Source: Pseudorhodoferax soli
Lineage (GTDB): Bacteria > Pseudomonadota > Gammaproteobacteria > Burkholderiales > Burkholderiaceae_C
Reading direction: 5' to 3'
DNA: 64,000 nt
NCBI RefSeq assembly: GCF_003337555.1
Contig: NZ_QPJK01000002.1
Coordinates: forward strand, 985,623-1,049,622
This document shows positions 41,624 through 52,502 of this stretch, piece by piece (the stretch's first letter is position 1; each line of letters begins with the position of its first letter). The notes beneath the pieces were generated by a model that was not told the origin of the DNA, did not search any database, and worked only from the letters and a program-made list of their open reading frames with translations. The position numbers and the translations under genes are program-made.

Positions 41624-42154
41624 TCAAATGGCCTTGGCGGAAGCGCGGGGCGGCAGATGCTGGGCGGCAGACTCCAGCATGGCCAGGAACGATGGGAACA
41701 GAACGCGGTTGCCGTGACCGCTCAGGTGGTCGCCATCCAGAAACATCGGCAGCGGTCCGTCAAAGGCGGAGCAAACCGTCTCAGGGCACAGCACCGGGAA
41801 AGGGTCCCAGACGGCAAGCTCAGGATGCAGGGTCTTGAGCTCTGCCAGCGCATTCATGACCGGCCGGCGGCGCTGCTCGAGAAAATCGCGCTCGATGACG
41901 AAGCCGCCGGCGCAGATCGGATTGCGCGCGTTGAACCAATCAGAGCAACGGAAGGCGGGCGATTTGAAGATCGGTTTCGGCGCATCGATGACTACCAGCA
42001 GGCCGGCCTCCTGGAGCGTGGACACGATCTTGTCGGCTTCCTGGAAAACGGGGGTCTGCCGGACGTCGCGCGGTGCAGGTCGGTTGGCGGGAACGACTCT
42101 GTCTCGGCCGTGGTCTACATGCTTGCCTGGACCGCCATGGCAGGCAGCGCACGG
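41624..42154 (-). pseudogene. C-terminal remnant of an acyltransferase-3/SGNH (OafA-type) gene
   Basis: The frame is open from 42154 down to a stop at 41624 with no credible start; the first possible GTG (42025) falls inside the domain. From about 42110 it encodes the end of an SGNH domain as found at the C-terminus of OafA/YrhL O-acetyltransferases: VFQEADKIVSTLQEAGLLVV, APKPIFKSPAFRCSDWFN, LAVWDPFPVLCP, and DGDHLSGHGN with the Asp-x-x-His catalytic pair. The intact gene would encode over 600 residues with about ten membrane helices, none of which is upstream. A 5'-truncated relic is therefore likely. Minor residual translation from 42025 cannot be excluded. Confidence 0.75.
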
Positions 42155-42251
42155 TCACGTGACGCAGGTGTCCGCGGGCTTGGTAGCTGCCGTCATGAAC
42201 GCCGCTCTCCGCGCCCGGAAGGACGCGGAGAAAAGCGCACCCCAAGTGCCC

Positions 42252-42277
42252 AAAAAAAATGCCACCTCGCGGTGGCA
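42252..42277 (-). terminator. Terminator of the atp operon
   Basis: On the minus strand a 7-bp stem (TGCCACC/GGTGGCA) with a TCGC-type loop is followed by eight T residues, 58 bp after the atpC stop. A classic intrinsic terminator. Confidence 0.92.
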
Positions 42278-42334
42278 TCTCTTGGCAAGGCCACGACAAG
42301 AGCGGCCCCGGCGTCTGCGCATTGCAGCGCAAGA

Positions 42335-42754
42335 TTACTTCTTCTGGCGGTACTTGCGCAGTGCAGCGATCTGAGCGGCCATCACGGCCAGCTCGGACTG
42401 CGCCTTGGCGATGTCCAGCTCGCCCTTGGCGTTGCGCAGCGCTTCCTCGGCCGCAGCCTTGGCCGCGTTGGCCTTCTCGTCGTCCAGGTCCTTGCCGCGG
42501 ATGGCGGTGTCGGACAGCACGGTGACCGCGTTGGGCTGCACTTCGAGAATGCCGCCAGCCACGAAGATGAACTCTTCGCTGCCGTCGGGACGCTCGATGC
42601 GCACCGAGCCGGGCTTGATGCGCGTGATCAGCGGCACGTGCCGCGGGAAGATGCCGAGCTCGCCGGCCTCGCCAGGCAAAGCCACGAAGCGGGCCTCACC
42701 CGAGAAGATGGACTCCTCGGCACTGACGACGTCAACTTGGAATGTCGTTGCCAT
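42335..42754 (-). CDS. atpC: ATP synthase epsilon subunit
   Basis: 139 residues. The N-terminal beta sandwich ([45 protein letters not shown]) and the C-terminal two-helix domain (about 90-139) that can inhibit the enzyme are both complete. Part of the F1 rotor stalk. Last gene of the operon, 20 bp after atpD and before the terminator. Confidence 0.97.
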   Translation of the reverse strand: MATTFQVDVVSAEESIFSGEARFVALPGEAGELGIFPRHVPLITRIKPGSVRIERPDGSEEFIFVAGGILEVQPNAVTVLSDTAIRGKDLDDEKANAAKAAAEEALRNAKGELDIAKAQSELAVMAAQIAALRKYRQKK

Positions 42755-42774
42755 GGGGTTCCTTCCAACGCCGG

Positions 42775-44214
<1,440 letters not shown>

Positions 44215-45096
44215 TCAGACCGCAGCAGCACCCGCGACGATCTCGGAGAGTTCCTTCGTGATCGCCGCCTGACGCGACTTGTTGTAGACCAGCTTGAGCT
44301 CGGCAATCACGTTGCCGGCGTTGTCGGTCGCGGACTTCATGGCCACCATGCGCGCGGACTGCTCCGACGCCATGTTCTCGGCCACGGCCTGGTAGACCAG
44401 CGCCTCCACGTAGCGGACCAGCAATTCGTCGATGACGGACTGCGCGTCGGGCTCGTAGATGTAATCCCAGCTGTGCGTGCCCGTGGCTCCGGCCTTGGCC
44501 TCGTCACGGATCTTCGCGTTGGACAGCGGCAGCAGCGGCTCGATCACCGACTCCTGCTTCATCGTGTTGATGAAGCGGGTGTAGCAAAGGTAGACCGCGC
44601 CGAGCTTGCCTTCGGCGTACGCATCGAGCAGCACCTTGACGGGGCCGATCAGCTTGTCCAGGTGCGGCGTGTCGCCCAGGTGCGTCACATGCGAGACGAC
44701 CTTGGCGTTCATCCGGTTCAGGAAACCCAGGCCCTTGCCGCCGATAGCCACCGTCAGCGGCGTGCCGCCTGCGGTTTGCACATCGCGCAGCTTGCCCGTC
44801 AACAGACGCAGCAGGTTGGTGTTCAAGCCACCGCACAGGCCCTTGTCGGTCGTCACGACGATGAAGCCAACGTCCTTGGCTTCGTTCGTCTTCATGAAGG
44901 CGTGCGTGTACTCCGGATTCGCCTCACCAAGGTGGGCCGCGATGTCGCGGATCTTGGTGGCGTACGGGCGCGCAGCGCGCATCCGTTCCTGGGCCTTGCG
45001 CATCTTGGACACCGAGACCATTTCCATGGCCTTGGTGATCTTCTTGGTGTTCTCGACCGACTTGATCTTGCCGCGAATCTCTTTACCAGCAGCCAT
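44215..45096 (-). CDS. atpG: ATP synthase gamma subunit
   Basis: 293 residues. The N-terminal helix [20 protein letters not shown] and the C-terminal helix with [12 protein letters not shown] form the rotor coiled coil; the [10 protein letters not shown] segment marks the central fold. A short insert around [17 protein letters not shown] is usual in betaproteobacteria. It couples rotation of the c-ring to the beta subunits. Gaps of 23 bp to atpA and 33 bp to atpD. Confidence 0.97.
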   Translation of the reverse strand: MAAGKEIRGKIKSVENTKKITKAMEMVSVSKMRKAQERMRAARPYATKIRDIAAHLGEANPEYTHAFMKTNEAKDVGFIVVTTDKGLCGGLNTNLLRLLTGKLRDVQTAGGTPLTVAIGGKGLGFLNRMNAKVVSHVTHLGDTPHLDKLIGPVKVLLDAYAEGKLGAVYLCYTRFINTMKQESVIEPLLPLSNAKIRDEAKAGATGTHSWDYIYEPDAQSVIDELLVRYVEALVYQAVAENMASEQSARMVAMKSATDNAGNVIAELKLVYNKSRQAAITKELSEIVAGAAAV

Positions 45097-45119
45097 GCAA
45101 GACTCCTTTGCTTAGGTGA

Positions 45120-46673
45120 TCAGGCAAAGGACTTCTTGAACGCGCCGATGGCGGCCGACAACTCGGCTTCTGCGTCCTTGTCCAGGGCCTTCGTCGACTC
45201 CAGCTTGGCCAGCAGCGCGGCGTTCTTGTCCTTCAGGTAGGCGTGCAGTCCATGCTCGAACGGCAGCACCTTCTTGACCTCGATGTCATCCATGAAACCC
45301 TTGTTCACGGCGAACAGCGTGGCGCCCATCAGGCTGATCGGCAGCGGCGCGTACTGGGCCTGCTTGAGCAGCTCGGTCACACGGGCACCGCGGTCCAGCT
45401 GCTTGCGGGTGGCCTCGTCCAGGTCGGAAGCGAACTGCGCGAACGCAGCCAGTTCACGGTACTGGGCCAGGTCGGTACGGATACCGCCGGACTGGTTCTT
45501 GATGATCTTGGTCTGGGCCGACGAACCAACGCGCGACACCGAGATACCGGCGTTGATGGCGGGACGGATGCCGGCGTTGAACAGGCTGGTTTCCAGGAAG
45601 ATCTGGCCATCGGTGATCGAGATCACGTTGGTCGGCACGAAGGCGGACACGTCGCCAGCCTGCGTTTCGATGATCGGCAGGGCCGTCAGCGAACCGGTCT
45701 TGCCCTTGACGGCACCCTTGGTGAAGGCTTCCACGTAGTCGGCGTTCACGCGGGCAGCGCGCTCGAGCAGACGGCTGTGGAGATAGAACACGTCGCCCGG
45801 ATAGGCTTCGCGGCCTGGCGGGCGGCGCAGCAGCAGCGAGACCTGGCGGTAGGCCACGGCTTGCTTGGACAGGTCGTCATAGACGATCAGCGCATCTTCG
45901 CCGCGGTCGCGGAAGTACTCGCCCATCGTGCAGCCGGAGTAGGCCGACAGGTACTGCATGGCAGCGGATTCGGAGGCCGACGCGGCCACGACGATGGTGT
46001 AGTCCATCGCGCCGGCCTGCTCCAGTGCGCGCACCACGTTCTTGATCGACGAAGCCTTCTGGCCGATCGCAACGTAGACGCAGGTCATGTTCTGACCCTT
46101 CTGGTTGATGATCGCGTCGATCGCCACGGCGGTCTTGCCGGTCTGGCGGTCGCCGATGATCAGCTCACGCTGGCCGCGGCCGACGGGCACCATGGAGTCG
46201 ATGGACTTGAGGCCCGTCTGCATCGGCTGGTCGACCGACTTGCGGGCGATCACGCCGGGAGCGACCTTCTCGATCACGTCCGTCAGCTTGGCGTTGACGG
46301 GACCTTTGCCGTCGATCGGCTGGCCCAGCGCGTTGACCACGCGGCCGATCAGCTCGGGGCCGACCGGCACTTCCAGAATGCGGCCGGTGCACTTGACGGT
46401 GTCGCCTTCGGAAATGTGCTCGTACTCGCCCAGAATCACCGCGCCGACGGAGTCGCGCTCCAGGTTCAGGGCCAGACCGAAGGTCTGCGCGCCACTGGGG
46501 GTGGCGGGGAATTCCAGCATTTCACCCTGCATCACGTCCGACAGGCCGTGCACGCGCACGATGCCGTCGGTCACGGAGACCACGGTGCCCTGGTTGCGGA
46601 TGTCGGCGCTGACGCCGAGACCTTCGATGCGGCTCTTGATCAGTTCGGAAATTTCTGCGGGATTGAGCTGCAT
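45120..46673 (-). CDS. atpA: ATP synthase alpha subunit
   Basis: 517 residues from the ATG at 46673 ([12 protein letters not shown]). The non-catalytic nucleotide site is shown by [45 protein letters not shown] and [13 protein letters not shown] are family signatures. It alternates with beta in the F1 hexamer. A start six codons upstream is possible but adds residues not seen in the family. Adjacent to atpH with a 45-bp gap. Confidence 0.98.
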   Translation of the reverse strand: MQLNPAEISELIKSRIEGLGVSADIRNQGTVVSVTDGIVRVHGLSDVMQGEMLEFPATPSGAQTFGLALNLERDSVGAVILGEYEHISEGDTVKCTGRILEVPVGPELIGRVVNALGQPIDGKGPVNAKLTDVIEKVAPGVIARKSVDQPMQTGLKSIDSMVPVGRGQRELIIGDRQTGKTAVAIDAIINQKGQNMTCVYVAIGQKASSIKNVVRALEQAGAMDYTIVVAASASESAAMQYLSAYSGCTMGEYFRDRGEDALIVYDDLSKQAVAYRQVSLLLRRPPGREAYPGDVFYLHSRLLERAARVNADYVEAFTKGAVKGKTGSLTALPIIETQAGDVSAFVPTNVISITDGQIFLETSLFNAGIRPAINAGISVSRVGSSAQTKIIKNQSGGIRTDLAQYRELAAFAQFASDLDEATRKQLDRGARVTELLKQAQYAPLPISLMGATLFAVNKGFMDDIEVKKVLPFEHGLHAYLKDKNAALLAKLESTKALDKDAEAELSAAIGAFKKSFA

Positions 46674-46718
46674 GACTCTTTCCTTATTCAATATTGGGAG
46701 ACACCGTCGCCGACCGCT

Positions 46719-47249
46719 TCAAGCGGTGAGCGCCGCTTTCATCTGTTCCAGGCGGGCCTTGACCGAGGTGTCGAGCACCTCGTCGCCGACCACGGCACGG
46801 ATGCCGCCGATCAGCGCCGGATCGATCTCGACCCGGGTCGTCAGCTTGCGGCCGAAGCGTTGCTCCAGCGTGGCCGAGACTTCCTGCAGCGCCTGCGCAT
46901 CGATCGGAAAGGCGCTGTAGACCACCGCGTCGGACGCGCCCGTGGCGGCGTTCTTCAACGACCGGAACTGCACCGCCGCTTCGGGCAGAGCAGCCAGGCG
47001 ATCGTTGTCGATCAGCACGCGCAGGAAGTTCTTGCCCGATTCGGGCAGGCCCTGCGGCACCAGGCCGGCGATCAGGTCGAACACCTGGGCAGGCGTGACC
47101 TTGGGGTTGGCAGCGACTTGCAGCAGTTCCGGCTGGGCGGCAACCGCCGCCAACTGGTCCAGCCAGGCCTGTGCGCCGCTCAGATCGGACGCGCTGGCCT
47201 TGAACAAGGCCTCTGCATAAGGACGCGCAATGGTCGCGAGTTCGGCCAT
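46719..47249 (-). CDS. atpH: ATP synthase delta subunit
   Basis: 176 residues. The N-terminal six-helix domain ([16 protein letters not shown]) and the C-terminal part with [20 protein letters not shown] are both present, matching the OSCP/delta family. It joins F1 to the b-subunit stator. Located 7 bp after atpF and 45 bp before atpA. Confidence 0.96.
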   Translation of the reverse strand: MAELATIARPYAEALFKASASDLSGAQAWLDQLAAVAAQPELLQVAANPKVTPAQVFDLIAGLVPQGLPESGKNFLRVLIDNDRLAALPEAAVQFRSLKNAATGASDAVVYSAFPIDAQALQEVSATLEQRFGRKLTTRVEIDPALIGGIRAVVGDEVLDTSVKARLEQMKAALTA

Positions 47250-47256
47250 GGCGTCC

Positions 47257-47727
47257 TCAGAGCTCCGTCTTCAGGCGCTGCAGCAGATCTGCATGCACGC
47301 CGGCGTTGACTTCCTTGCGCAGGATCTGCTCGGCACCCTTGACGGCCAGCACGGCAACCTGCTCGCGCAGGGCCTCGCGTGCACGCACGGTCTGGTGCTC
47401 GGCCTCGTCGCGCGCGGCGGCCACGATCTTGGCGGCCTCTTCCGTTGCGCGGCTCTTGGCCTCGTCGATGATCTGCTGAGCACGGCGCTCGGCGTCTGCC
47501 AGGCGGCCGGCGGTCTCGTTGCGCGAGGCTGCCAGTTCCTGTTCGACACGCTGGTTGGCGGAGCTGAGTTCGGCCTTGGCCTTTTCAGCGGCCGCCAGGC
47601 CGGCTGCGACTTTCTGTGCCCGTTCATCCAGCGCCTTCGCAATGGGCGGCCACACGAACTTCATCGTGAACAGCACCAGCAGCAGGAAGACGACGGCCTG
47701 AACGAACAGGGTTGCGTTGATACTCAC
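47257..47727 (-). CDS. atpF: ATP synthase b subunit
   Basis: 156 residues. One N-terminal membrane helix ([20 protein letters not shown]) is followed by [20 protein letters not shown] and a long charged coiled coil to the end, as in b subunits of the peripheral stalk. Located 42 bp after atpE. Confidence 0.96.
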   Translation of the reverse strand: MSINATLFVQAVVFLLLVLFTMKFVWPPIAKALDERAQKVAAGLAAAEKAKAELSSANQRVEQELAASRNETAGRLADAERRAQQIIDEAKSRATEEAAKIVAAARDEAEHQTVRAREALREQVAVLAVKGAEQILRKEVNAGVHADLLQRLKTEL

Positions 47728-47769
47728 GTCAACACTCCTCTACTTCTAGGCGGGGCGTCGAACGCGGGA

Positions 47770-48039
<270 letters not shown>

Positions 48040-48089
48040 TTAGATAAATGAAAAGGCAAGAGAAAAGAAACGAGATTTAAACCGCGGGC

Positions 48090-48968
48090 TCAATGAGCCT
48101 CATGCGCCTGGCCCAGATAGATGAGCGTCAGCATCATGAAGATGAAAGCCTGCAGCGTGATCACGAGGATGTGGAACACCGCCCAGATGAAGCCAGCGAC
48201 CACGTGACCCACCGTGAGTGCCATGCCGGAGAAGCTGAAGGCCATGGCGCCACCCATCAGGGCGATCAACATGAACACCAGTTCGCCTGCATACATGTTG
48301 CCGAACAACCGCATGCCATGCGAGACGGTCTTGGCAAGATATTCGATGGCCTGCATCAGCAGGTTGATGGGCCACAGCACGGGGTGGGCGCCGAAAGGAG
48401 CAGTGATGAGTTCGTGGCCCCAGCCGCCCAGGCCCTTGATCTTGATGCTGTACAGGAAGCACAGGAACAACACGGAGGTGGACAGGCCCAGCGTCGTCGA
48501 GAGGTCGGCCGTCGGCACGACGCGCATGTAAGCGTGGTGCGGATCGTGGCCCAGGGCGCCGTAGACATGGGTCCAGGCGCTCGGCAGCAGGTCGACCGGC
48601 AGCATGTCCATCGCGTTCATCAGGAAGATCCAGACGAACACGGTCAGTGCCAGCGGCGCGATGAACTTGCGGCTCTGTGCGTTGTGGATGTTGGCCTTGG
48701 CCTGGTTGTCGACCATCTCGACCAAGATCTCGACAGCGGCCTGGAAGCGACCCGGCACACCCGACGACACCTTGCGTGCGGCCAGCCACATCACGAAGCA
48801 GCCGATCACACCCAGCAGCAGCGAGTAGAGAACGGAATCCAGGTTGATGACGTTGAAGTCGACGATGGCCGTCTGCTTCACGGGATTGAGAGCCCAATCC
48901 ACTTGCCAGTGCTGCAAGTGGTGGACGATGTACTCACTTGCGGTCGGTGCGTGTCCTTCAGCGGCCAT
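48090..48968 (-). CDS. atpB: ATP synthase a subunit
   Basis: 292 residues with five or six membrane helices. The essential arginine is in [18 protein letters not shown], in the fourth/fifth helix region, and the last helix carries [19 protein letters not shown]. It forms the proton half-channels against the c-ring. The ATG at 48968 begins [18 protein letters not shown]. It follows atpI with a 2-nt gap. Confidence 0.97.
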   Translation of the reverse strand: MAAEGHAPTASEYIVHHLQHWQVDWALNPVKQTAIVDFNVINLDSVLYSLLLGVIGCFVMWLAARKVSSGVPGRFQAAVEILVEMVDNQAKANIHNAQSRKFIAPLALTVFVWIFLMNAMDMLPVDLLPSAWTHVYGALGHDPHHAYMRVVPTADLSTTLGLSTSVLFLCFLYSIKIKGLGGWGHELITAPFGAHPVLWPINLLMQAIEYLAKTVSHGMRLFGNMYAGELVFMLIALMGGAMAFSFSGMALTVGHVVAGFIWAVFHILVITLQAFIFMMLTLIYLGQAHEAH

Positions 48969-48970
48969 CT

Positions 48971-49450
48971 TCAAGGTCTCTTCAGTTCCGTTTTCAACAA
49001 CTTCGGCCGAGCCACAAGGGCCAGCCAATACATCTTCAGTGCAGCCACCACACCGGCCAGCATGGCCAGCCAATGCAGGTCTGCGATCAACCACCACGCC
49101 AACCCGAGCATCAACACGCTCAGGCCCAGCTTGACCATCTCCCAGACCGCAAACCGCAACATCGCTGCCTGCGAATTCGCGGGCGAGCGCTGCATGGCCC
49201 GCACGAACAAGGTCGCAGGCAGGGCGATCGCCAGCGCGCCATACAAGGCGGACCAAGCGGCCGACCACTCGCGCACCCACAGCAGCGCCAGCATTGCCAC
49301 GAGCAGACCCACGCCCACTTGGGCCGCAATCACCCACCAGGGCGAGAGCACGGGATTTGCGTCGCGCAAGCGCTGCGCCTCTTCGGCGGTCAAGGGCTTG
49401 AAATCTGCGACTTCAGCGTCCATCTCGGACACAGGAGCTTGGTATGTCAT
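48971..49450 (-). CDS. atpI: ATP synthase subunit I (AtpI)
   Basis: 159 residues with four hydrophobic segments (about 37-58, 65-85, 97-120, 122-145), the AtpI pattern. The ~35-residue polar N-terminal extension ([19 protein letters not shown]) is longer than in E. coli; MDAEVADF nine codons in is an alternative start. AtpI assists c-ring assembly or magnesium supply in other bacteria. First gene of the operon and directly abutting atpB. Confidence 0.88.
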   Translation of the reverse strand: MTYQAPVSEMDAEVADFKPLTAEEAQRLRDANPVLSPWWVIAAQVGVGLLVAMLALLWVREWSAAWSALYGALAIALPATLFVRAMQRSPANSQAAMLRFAVWEMVKLGLSVLMLGLAWWLIADLHWLAMLAGVVAALKMYWLALVARPKLLKTELKRP

Positions 49451-49569
49451 TTGTTATGGCTCCTCGTGCTCCTGTCACGCGTGCTTCCGGGCTGCGAGAC
49501 GGGCAGCGCCTGAGCGCCATCTGCTGCAGCTTGTGAAGCCTCTCCCCCGAGAATTTCGCAAAGCCACTT

Positions 49570-49598
49570 ATTATACGTAGAAACCCCTGACGCTCGAA
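49570..49598 (-). promoter_or_regulatory. Candidate promoter of the atp operon
   Basis: On the minus strand a perfect TATAAT occupies 49575-49570, about 120 bp before the atpI start. Seventeen to eighteen bases upstream only a weak -35 (TTCGAG or TTTCGA) is present. It lies in the 182-bp spacer divergent from the aminotransferase gene. Confidence 0.5.
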
Positions 49599-49632
49599 AG
49601 CTTCACGCTTACGGCGTTGCATTTGCGCTTCC

Positions 49633-50502
49633 ATGACCTCCGCCGCACTCCCCGAAACGCTGTGCCATCTCGATGGCGCGTTGCTGCCTTTGCGCAGTGC
49701 CAAGATCAGCGTGCTCGACCGCGGCTTCATCTTCGGCGACGGCATCTACGAGGTGATTCCGGTCTATGGCGGGCGGCTGTTCGGCTTCTCTTCGCACATG
49801 GCGCGTCTGGCGCGCTCGCTGGACGAGATCGGCATCCCCAACCCGCACGGCGAAGCCGCCTGGCGCAGCATCGCCGAGCAGCTGCTGGCCGCCTGCCCGG
49901 CCGCGCCGCGGCAGTCCTTGTACCTGCAGGTGACGCGCGGCGTTGCCATGCGCGAGCACACCATCCCCGACGGCCTCACGCCGACGGTGTTCGCGATGCT
50001 CAACCCGATGAAACCGGTGCCCGATGCGGCCCGCGCGGCCGGCGTGGCCTGCGTGACAGCCGAGGACTTCCGCTGGAAGAAGGCCCACATCAAGAGCACG
50101 AGCCTGCTGGGCGCGGTGCTGGCACGCCAGATCAGCGCGCAGGTCGGTGCGACGGAGACTGTGATGTTCCGCGACGGCCTGCTCAGCGAAGCTTCGGCCA
50201 GCAATGTTTGGACCGTGCAACAGGGCCGGCTCAGCGGCGTGACCCCCGACGAGCTGGTGCTGCGCGGCATCCGCTACGGCGTGATCGAGCAGCTGTGCAA
50301 CGAAGCCGGCATCGCGTTCTCGTTGCGTGCGATCACGCGGGACGAGGTGTTCTCCGCAGACGAGGTGCTGTTGTCTTCGGCCAGCAAGGAAGTGCTGCCC
50401 GTCACGCAGCTGGACGGCCACCCCGTTGGCAACGGCCGGCCCGGCCCCATCTACACCCAGTTGTACGCGCTCTACCAGCAGGCCAAGGCCCGCGCCGAAT
50501 AG
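49633..50502 (+). CDS. Class IV PLP aminotransferase (D-amino acid transaminase-like)
   Basis: 289 residues. Fold-type IV features: LDRGFIFGDGIYEVIPV near the N-terminus, the PLP lysine in RWKKAHIKSTSLLG (near residue 150), EASASNVWTV, and LLSSASKEVLPVTQLDG near the end. These suit D-alanine or branched-chain transaminases rather than aminodeoxychorismate lyase. It heads a run with ybeD, lipB and lipA on the same strand, an arrangement frequent in betaproteobacteria. Substrate preference is not resolved. Confidence 0.9.
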   Translation: MTSAALPETLCHLDGALLPLRSAKISVLDRGFIFGDGIYEVIPVYGGRLFGFSSHMARLARSLDEIGIPNPHGEAAWRSIAEQLLAACPAAPRQSLYLQVTRGVAMREHTIPDGLTPTVFAMLNPMKPVPDAARAAGVACVTAEDFRWKKAHIKSTSLLGAVLARQISAQVGATETVMFRDGLLSEASASNVWTVQQGRLSGVTPDELVLRGIRYGVIEQLCNEAGIAFSLRAITRDEVFSADEVLLSSASKEVLPVTQLDGHPVGNGRPGPIYTQLYALYQQAKARAE

Positions 50503-50513
50503 GAATCCAAGCC

Positions 50514-50810
50514 ATGAACGAAAGCCCAGACACCCCGCAACCCGAGGCGCGCAAGGAATCGCTGATCGACTATCCCTCGCCTTTTCCGATCAAGGTCATG
50601 GGCACCAAGGCCGAAGGCTTCGTGCACGCCGTGACCACCATCGCGCGCCAGTTCGATCCCGCCTTCGATGCCAGCACGGTGGAGTTGCGCGAGAGCAAGG
50701 GCGGCAACTACCTGGGCGTGACGGTCACGGTGACGGCCACCTCGCGCGAGCAACTCGACGAGCTCTACCGCACGCTCAGCACGCATCCGATGGTCAAGGT
50801 GGTGCTGTAG
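50514..50810 (+). CDS. YbeD/DUF493 family protein
   Basis: 98 residues. The ACT-like small fold of UPF0250 is indicated by [44 protein letters not shown] and [15 protein letters not shown]. It sits beside lipB as ybeD does in E. coli, suggesting a regulatory link to lipoate synthesis (inference). Spacers of 11 bp upstream and 4 bp downstream imply one transcript. Confidence 0.93.
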   Translation: MNESPDTPQPEARKESLIDYPSPFPIKVMGTKAEGFVHAVTTIARQFDPAFDASTVELRESKGGNYLGVTVTVTATSREQLDELYRTLSTHPMVKVVL

Positions 50811-50814
50811 GCAG

Positions 50815-51495
50815 GTGTCCGCGATCCGCATCGAACAGCGTGGCCGCACGGACTGCGCGGCGGTCTGCGCCGAAATGCAGGCCTTCACGGCCGCACGCAG
50901 CGCCGACACGCCCGACGCACTCTGGGTCTGCGAGCACCCCCCGGTGTTCACCCAGGGCCTGGCCGGCAAGCCAGAGCACCTGCTGCTGCCGGGTGACATC
51001 CCGGTGCTGGCCACCAACCGCGGCGGCCAGGCCACCTACCACGGGCCCGGCCAGGTCGTGGCCTATCCGCTGATCGACCTGCAGCGCGCCGGCTACTACG
51101 TCAAGGAGTACGTGCACCGCATCGAGGAGGCCGTGCTGCGCACGCTGGGCCATTTCGGCGTGACCGGCCACCGCGTGCGTGGCGCGCCTGGCATCTATGT
51201 GCGGCTGGACGATCCATTCGGCCACGCCCGGCTCGAAGCAACACCTGAGGGCGAGGAGCCGCGCTTCACCGGCCTCGGAAAGATCGCCGCGCTGGGCATC
51301 AAGGTCAGCCGGCATTGCACTTACCACGGTGTCGCGCTCAATGTGGCGATGGACCTGGAGCCCTTCGGCCGCATCAACCCTTGCGGCTATGCCGGGCTGC
51401 AGACGGTGGACCTTTCTACAATCGGCCTCCCCATCACCTGGAACGAAGCGGCGTCCGTGCTGAGCGACAAGCTCGTCACCCACCTCGCGCCATGA
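50815..51495 (+). CDS. lipB: Lipoyl(octanoyl) transferase
   Basis: 226 residues from a GTG start at 50815. It moves octanoate from acyl carrier protein to lipoyl domains. Motifs: [31 protein letters not shown], the lysine of [15 protein letters not shown], and [13 protein letters not shown] with the catalytic cysteine. About 20 extra residues (around [20 protein letters not shown]) are inserted before the catalytic lysine compared with E. coli. It overlaps lipA by four bases. Confidence 0.96.
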   Translation: MSAIRIEQRGRTDCAAVCAEMQAFTAARSADTPDALWVCEHPPVFTQGLAGKPEHLLLPGDIPVLATNRGGQATYHGPGQVVAYPLIDLQRAGYYVKEYVHRIEEAVLRTLGHFGVTGHRVRGAPGIYVRLDDPFGHARLEATPEGEEPRFTGLGKIAALGIKVSRHCTYHGVALNVAMDLEPFGRINPCGYAGLQTVDLSTIGLPITWNEAASVLSDKLVTHLAP

Positions 51496-52487
51496 CCACC
51501 ATGAGCAGCACCGAAGTCGTCCGCGACGCGCAAGACGCCGCCAGCTATAACGCATCCGCCAAGCAGAAGGCCGCGGCCAAGCTCTCGCGCATCCCGGTCA
51601 AGGTCGAACAGGCCGAGACGCTCAAGAAGCCCGATTGGATCCGCGTCAAGGCCGGTTCGCCGACCACGCGCTTCTACGAAATCAAGCAGATCCTGCGCGA
51701 GAGCAACCTGCACACGGTCTGTGAGGAAGCCTCCTGCCCCAACATCGGGGAATGCTTCGGCAAAGGCACGGCGACCTTCATGATCATGGGCGACAAGTGC
51801 ACCCGGCGCTGCCCGTTCTGCGACGTCGGCCACGGCCGCCCTGATCCGCTGGATGCAGATGAGCCGCTGAACCTCGCGCGCACCATTGCCAAGCTCATGC
51901 TCAAGTACGTGGTGATCACCAGCGTCGACCGCGACGATCTGCGCGACGGTGGCAGCGGCCATTTCGTCGAGTGCATCCGCCAGACACGCGCGCTGTCGCC
52001 GACGACGCAGATCGAAATCCTGGTGCCTGACTTCCGTGGCCGCGACGACCGTGCGCTGGAGATTCTCAAAGCCGCGCCCCCGGACGTGATGAACCACAAC
52101 CTGGAGACCGCGCCGCGCCTGTACAAGCAGGCCCGCCCCGGCAGCGACTACCAGTTCAGCCTGAACCTGCTGAAGAAGTTCAAGGCCCTGCATCCCAGCG
52201 TGCCGACCAAGAGCGGCATCATGGTCGGCCTGGGCGAGACGGACGAAGAGATCCTGCAGGTCATGCGCGACATGCGCGCGCACGACATCGACATGCTGAC
52301 CATCGGCCAGTACCTCGCGCCCAGCAACAGCCACCTGCCGGTGCGCCGCTACGTGCACCCGGACACCTTCAAGATGTTCGAGGAAGAGGCGTACAAGATG
52401 GGCTTCAGCCATGCGGCTGTGGGCGCCATGGTGCGCTCCAGCTACCACGCCGACCAGCAGGCCGGCCACGTGCTGGCCGCCCACTGA
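51492..52487 (+). CDS. lipA: Lipoyl synthase
   Basis: 331 residues. A radical SAM enzyme that inserts two sulfurs into octanoyl domains. The auxiliary cluster cysteines are in [12 protein letters not shown] and the SAM cluster in [13 protein letters not shown]; the C-terminal [10 protein letters not shown] supplies the serine ligand. Overlaps the lipB stop (ATGA). Its product is the cofactor for 2-oxo acid dehydrogenases such as the complex served by the E1 gene at 6747. It converges on ptsI with a 15-bp gap and no visible terminator. Confidence 0.98.
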   Translation: MTTMSSTEVVRDAQDAASYNASAKQKAAAKLSRIPVKVEQAETLKKPDWIRVKAGSPTTRFYEIKQILRESNLHTVCEEASCPNIGECFGKGTATFMIMGDKCTRRCPFCDVGHGRPDPLDADEPLNLARTIAKLMLKYVVITSVDRDDLRDGGSGHFVECIRQTRALSPTTQIEILVPDFRGRDDRALEILKAAPPDVMNHNLETAPRLYKQARPGSDYQFSLNLLKKFKALHPSVPTKSGIMVGLGETDEEILQVMRDMRAHDIDMLTIGQYLAPSNSHLPVRRYVHPDTFKMFEEEAYKMGFSHAAVGAMVRSSYHADQQAGHVLAAH

Positions 52488-52502
52488 GAGCGGCGAGGCG
52501 GC

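Noticed and set aside
42134..42154. Heme-like CAACHG upstream of the SGNH remnant
   Set aside because: It lies directly after a stop codon, with no signal peptide or cytochrome context, so it is probably chance in a decayed frame.
45243..47309. 688-codon plus-strand frame across atpA and atpH
   Set aside because: Runs antisense to two certain ATP synthase genes and has no family features.
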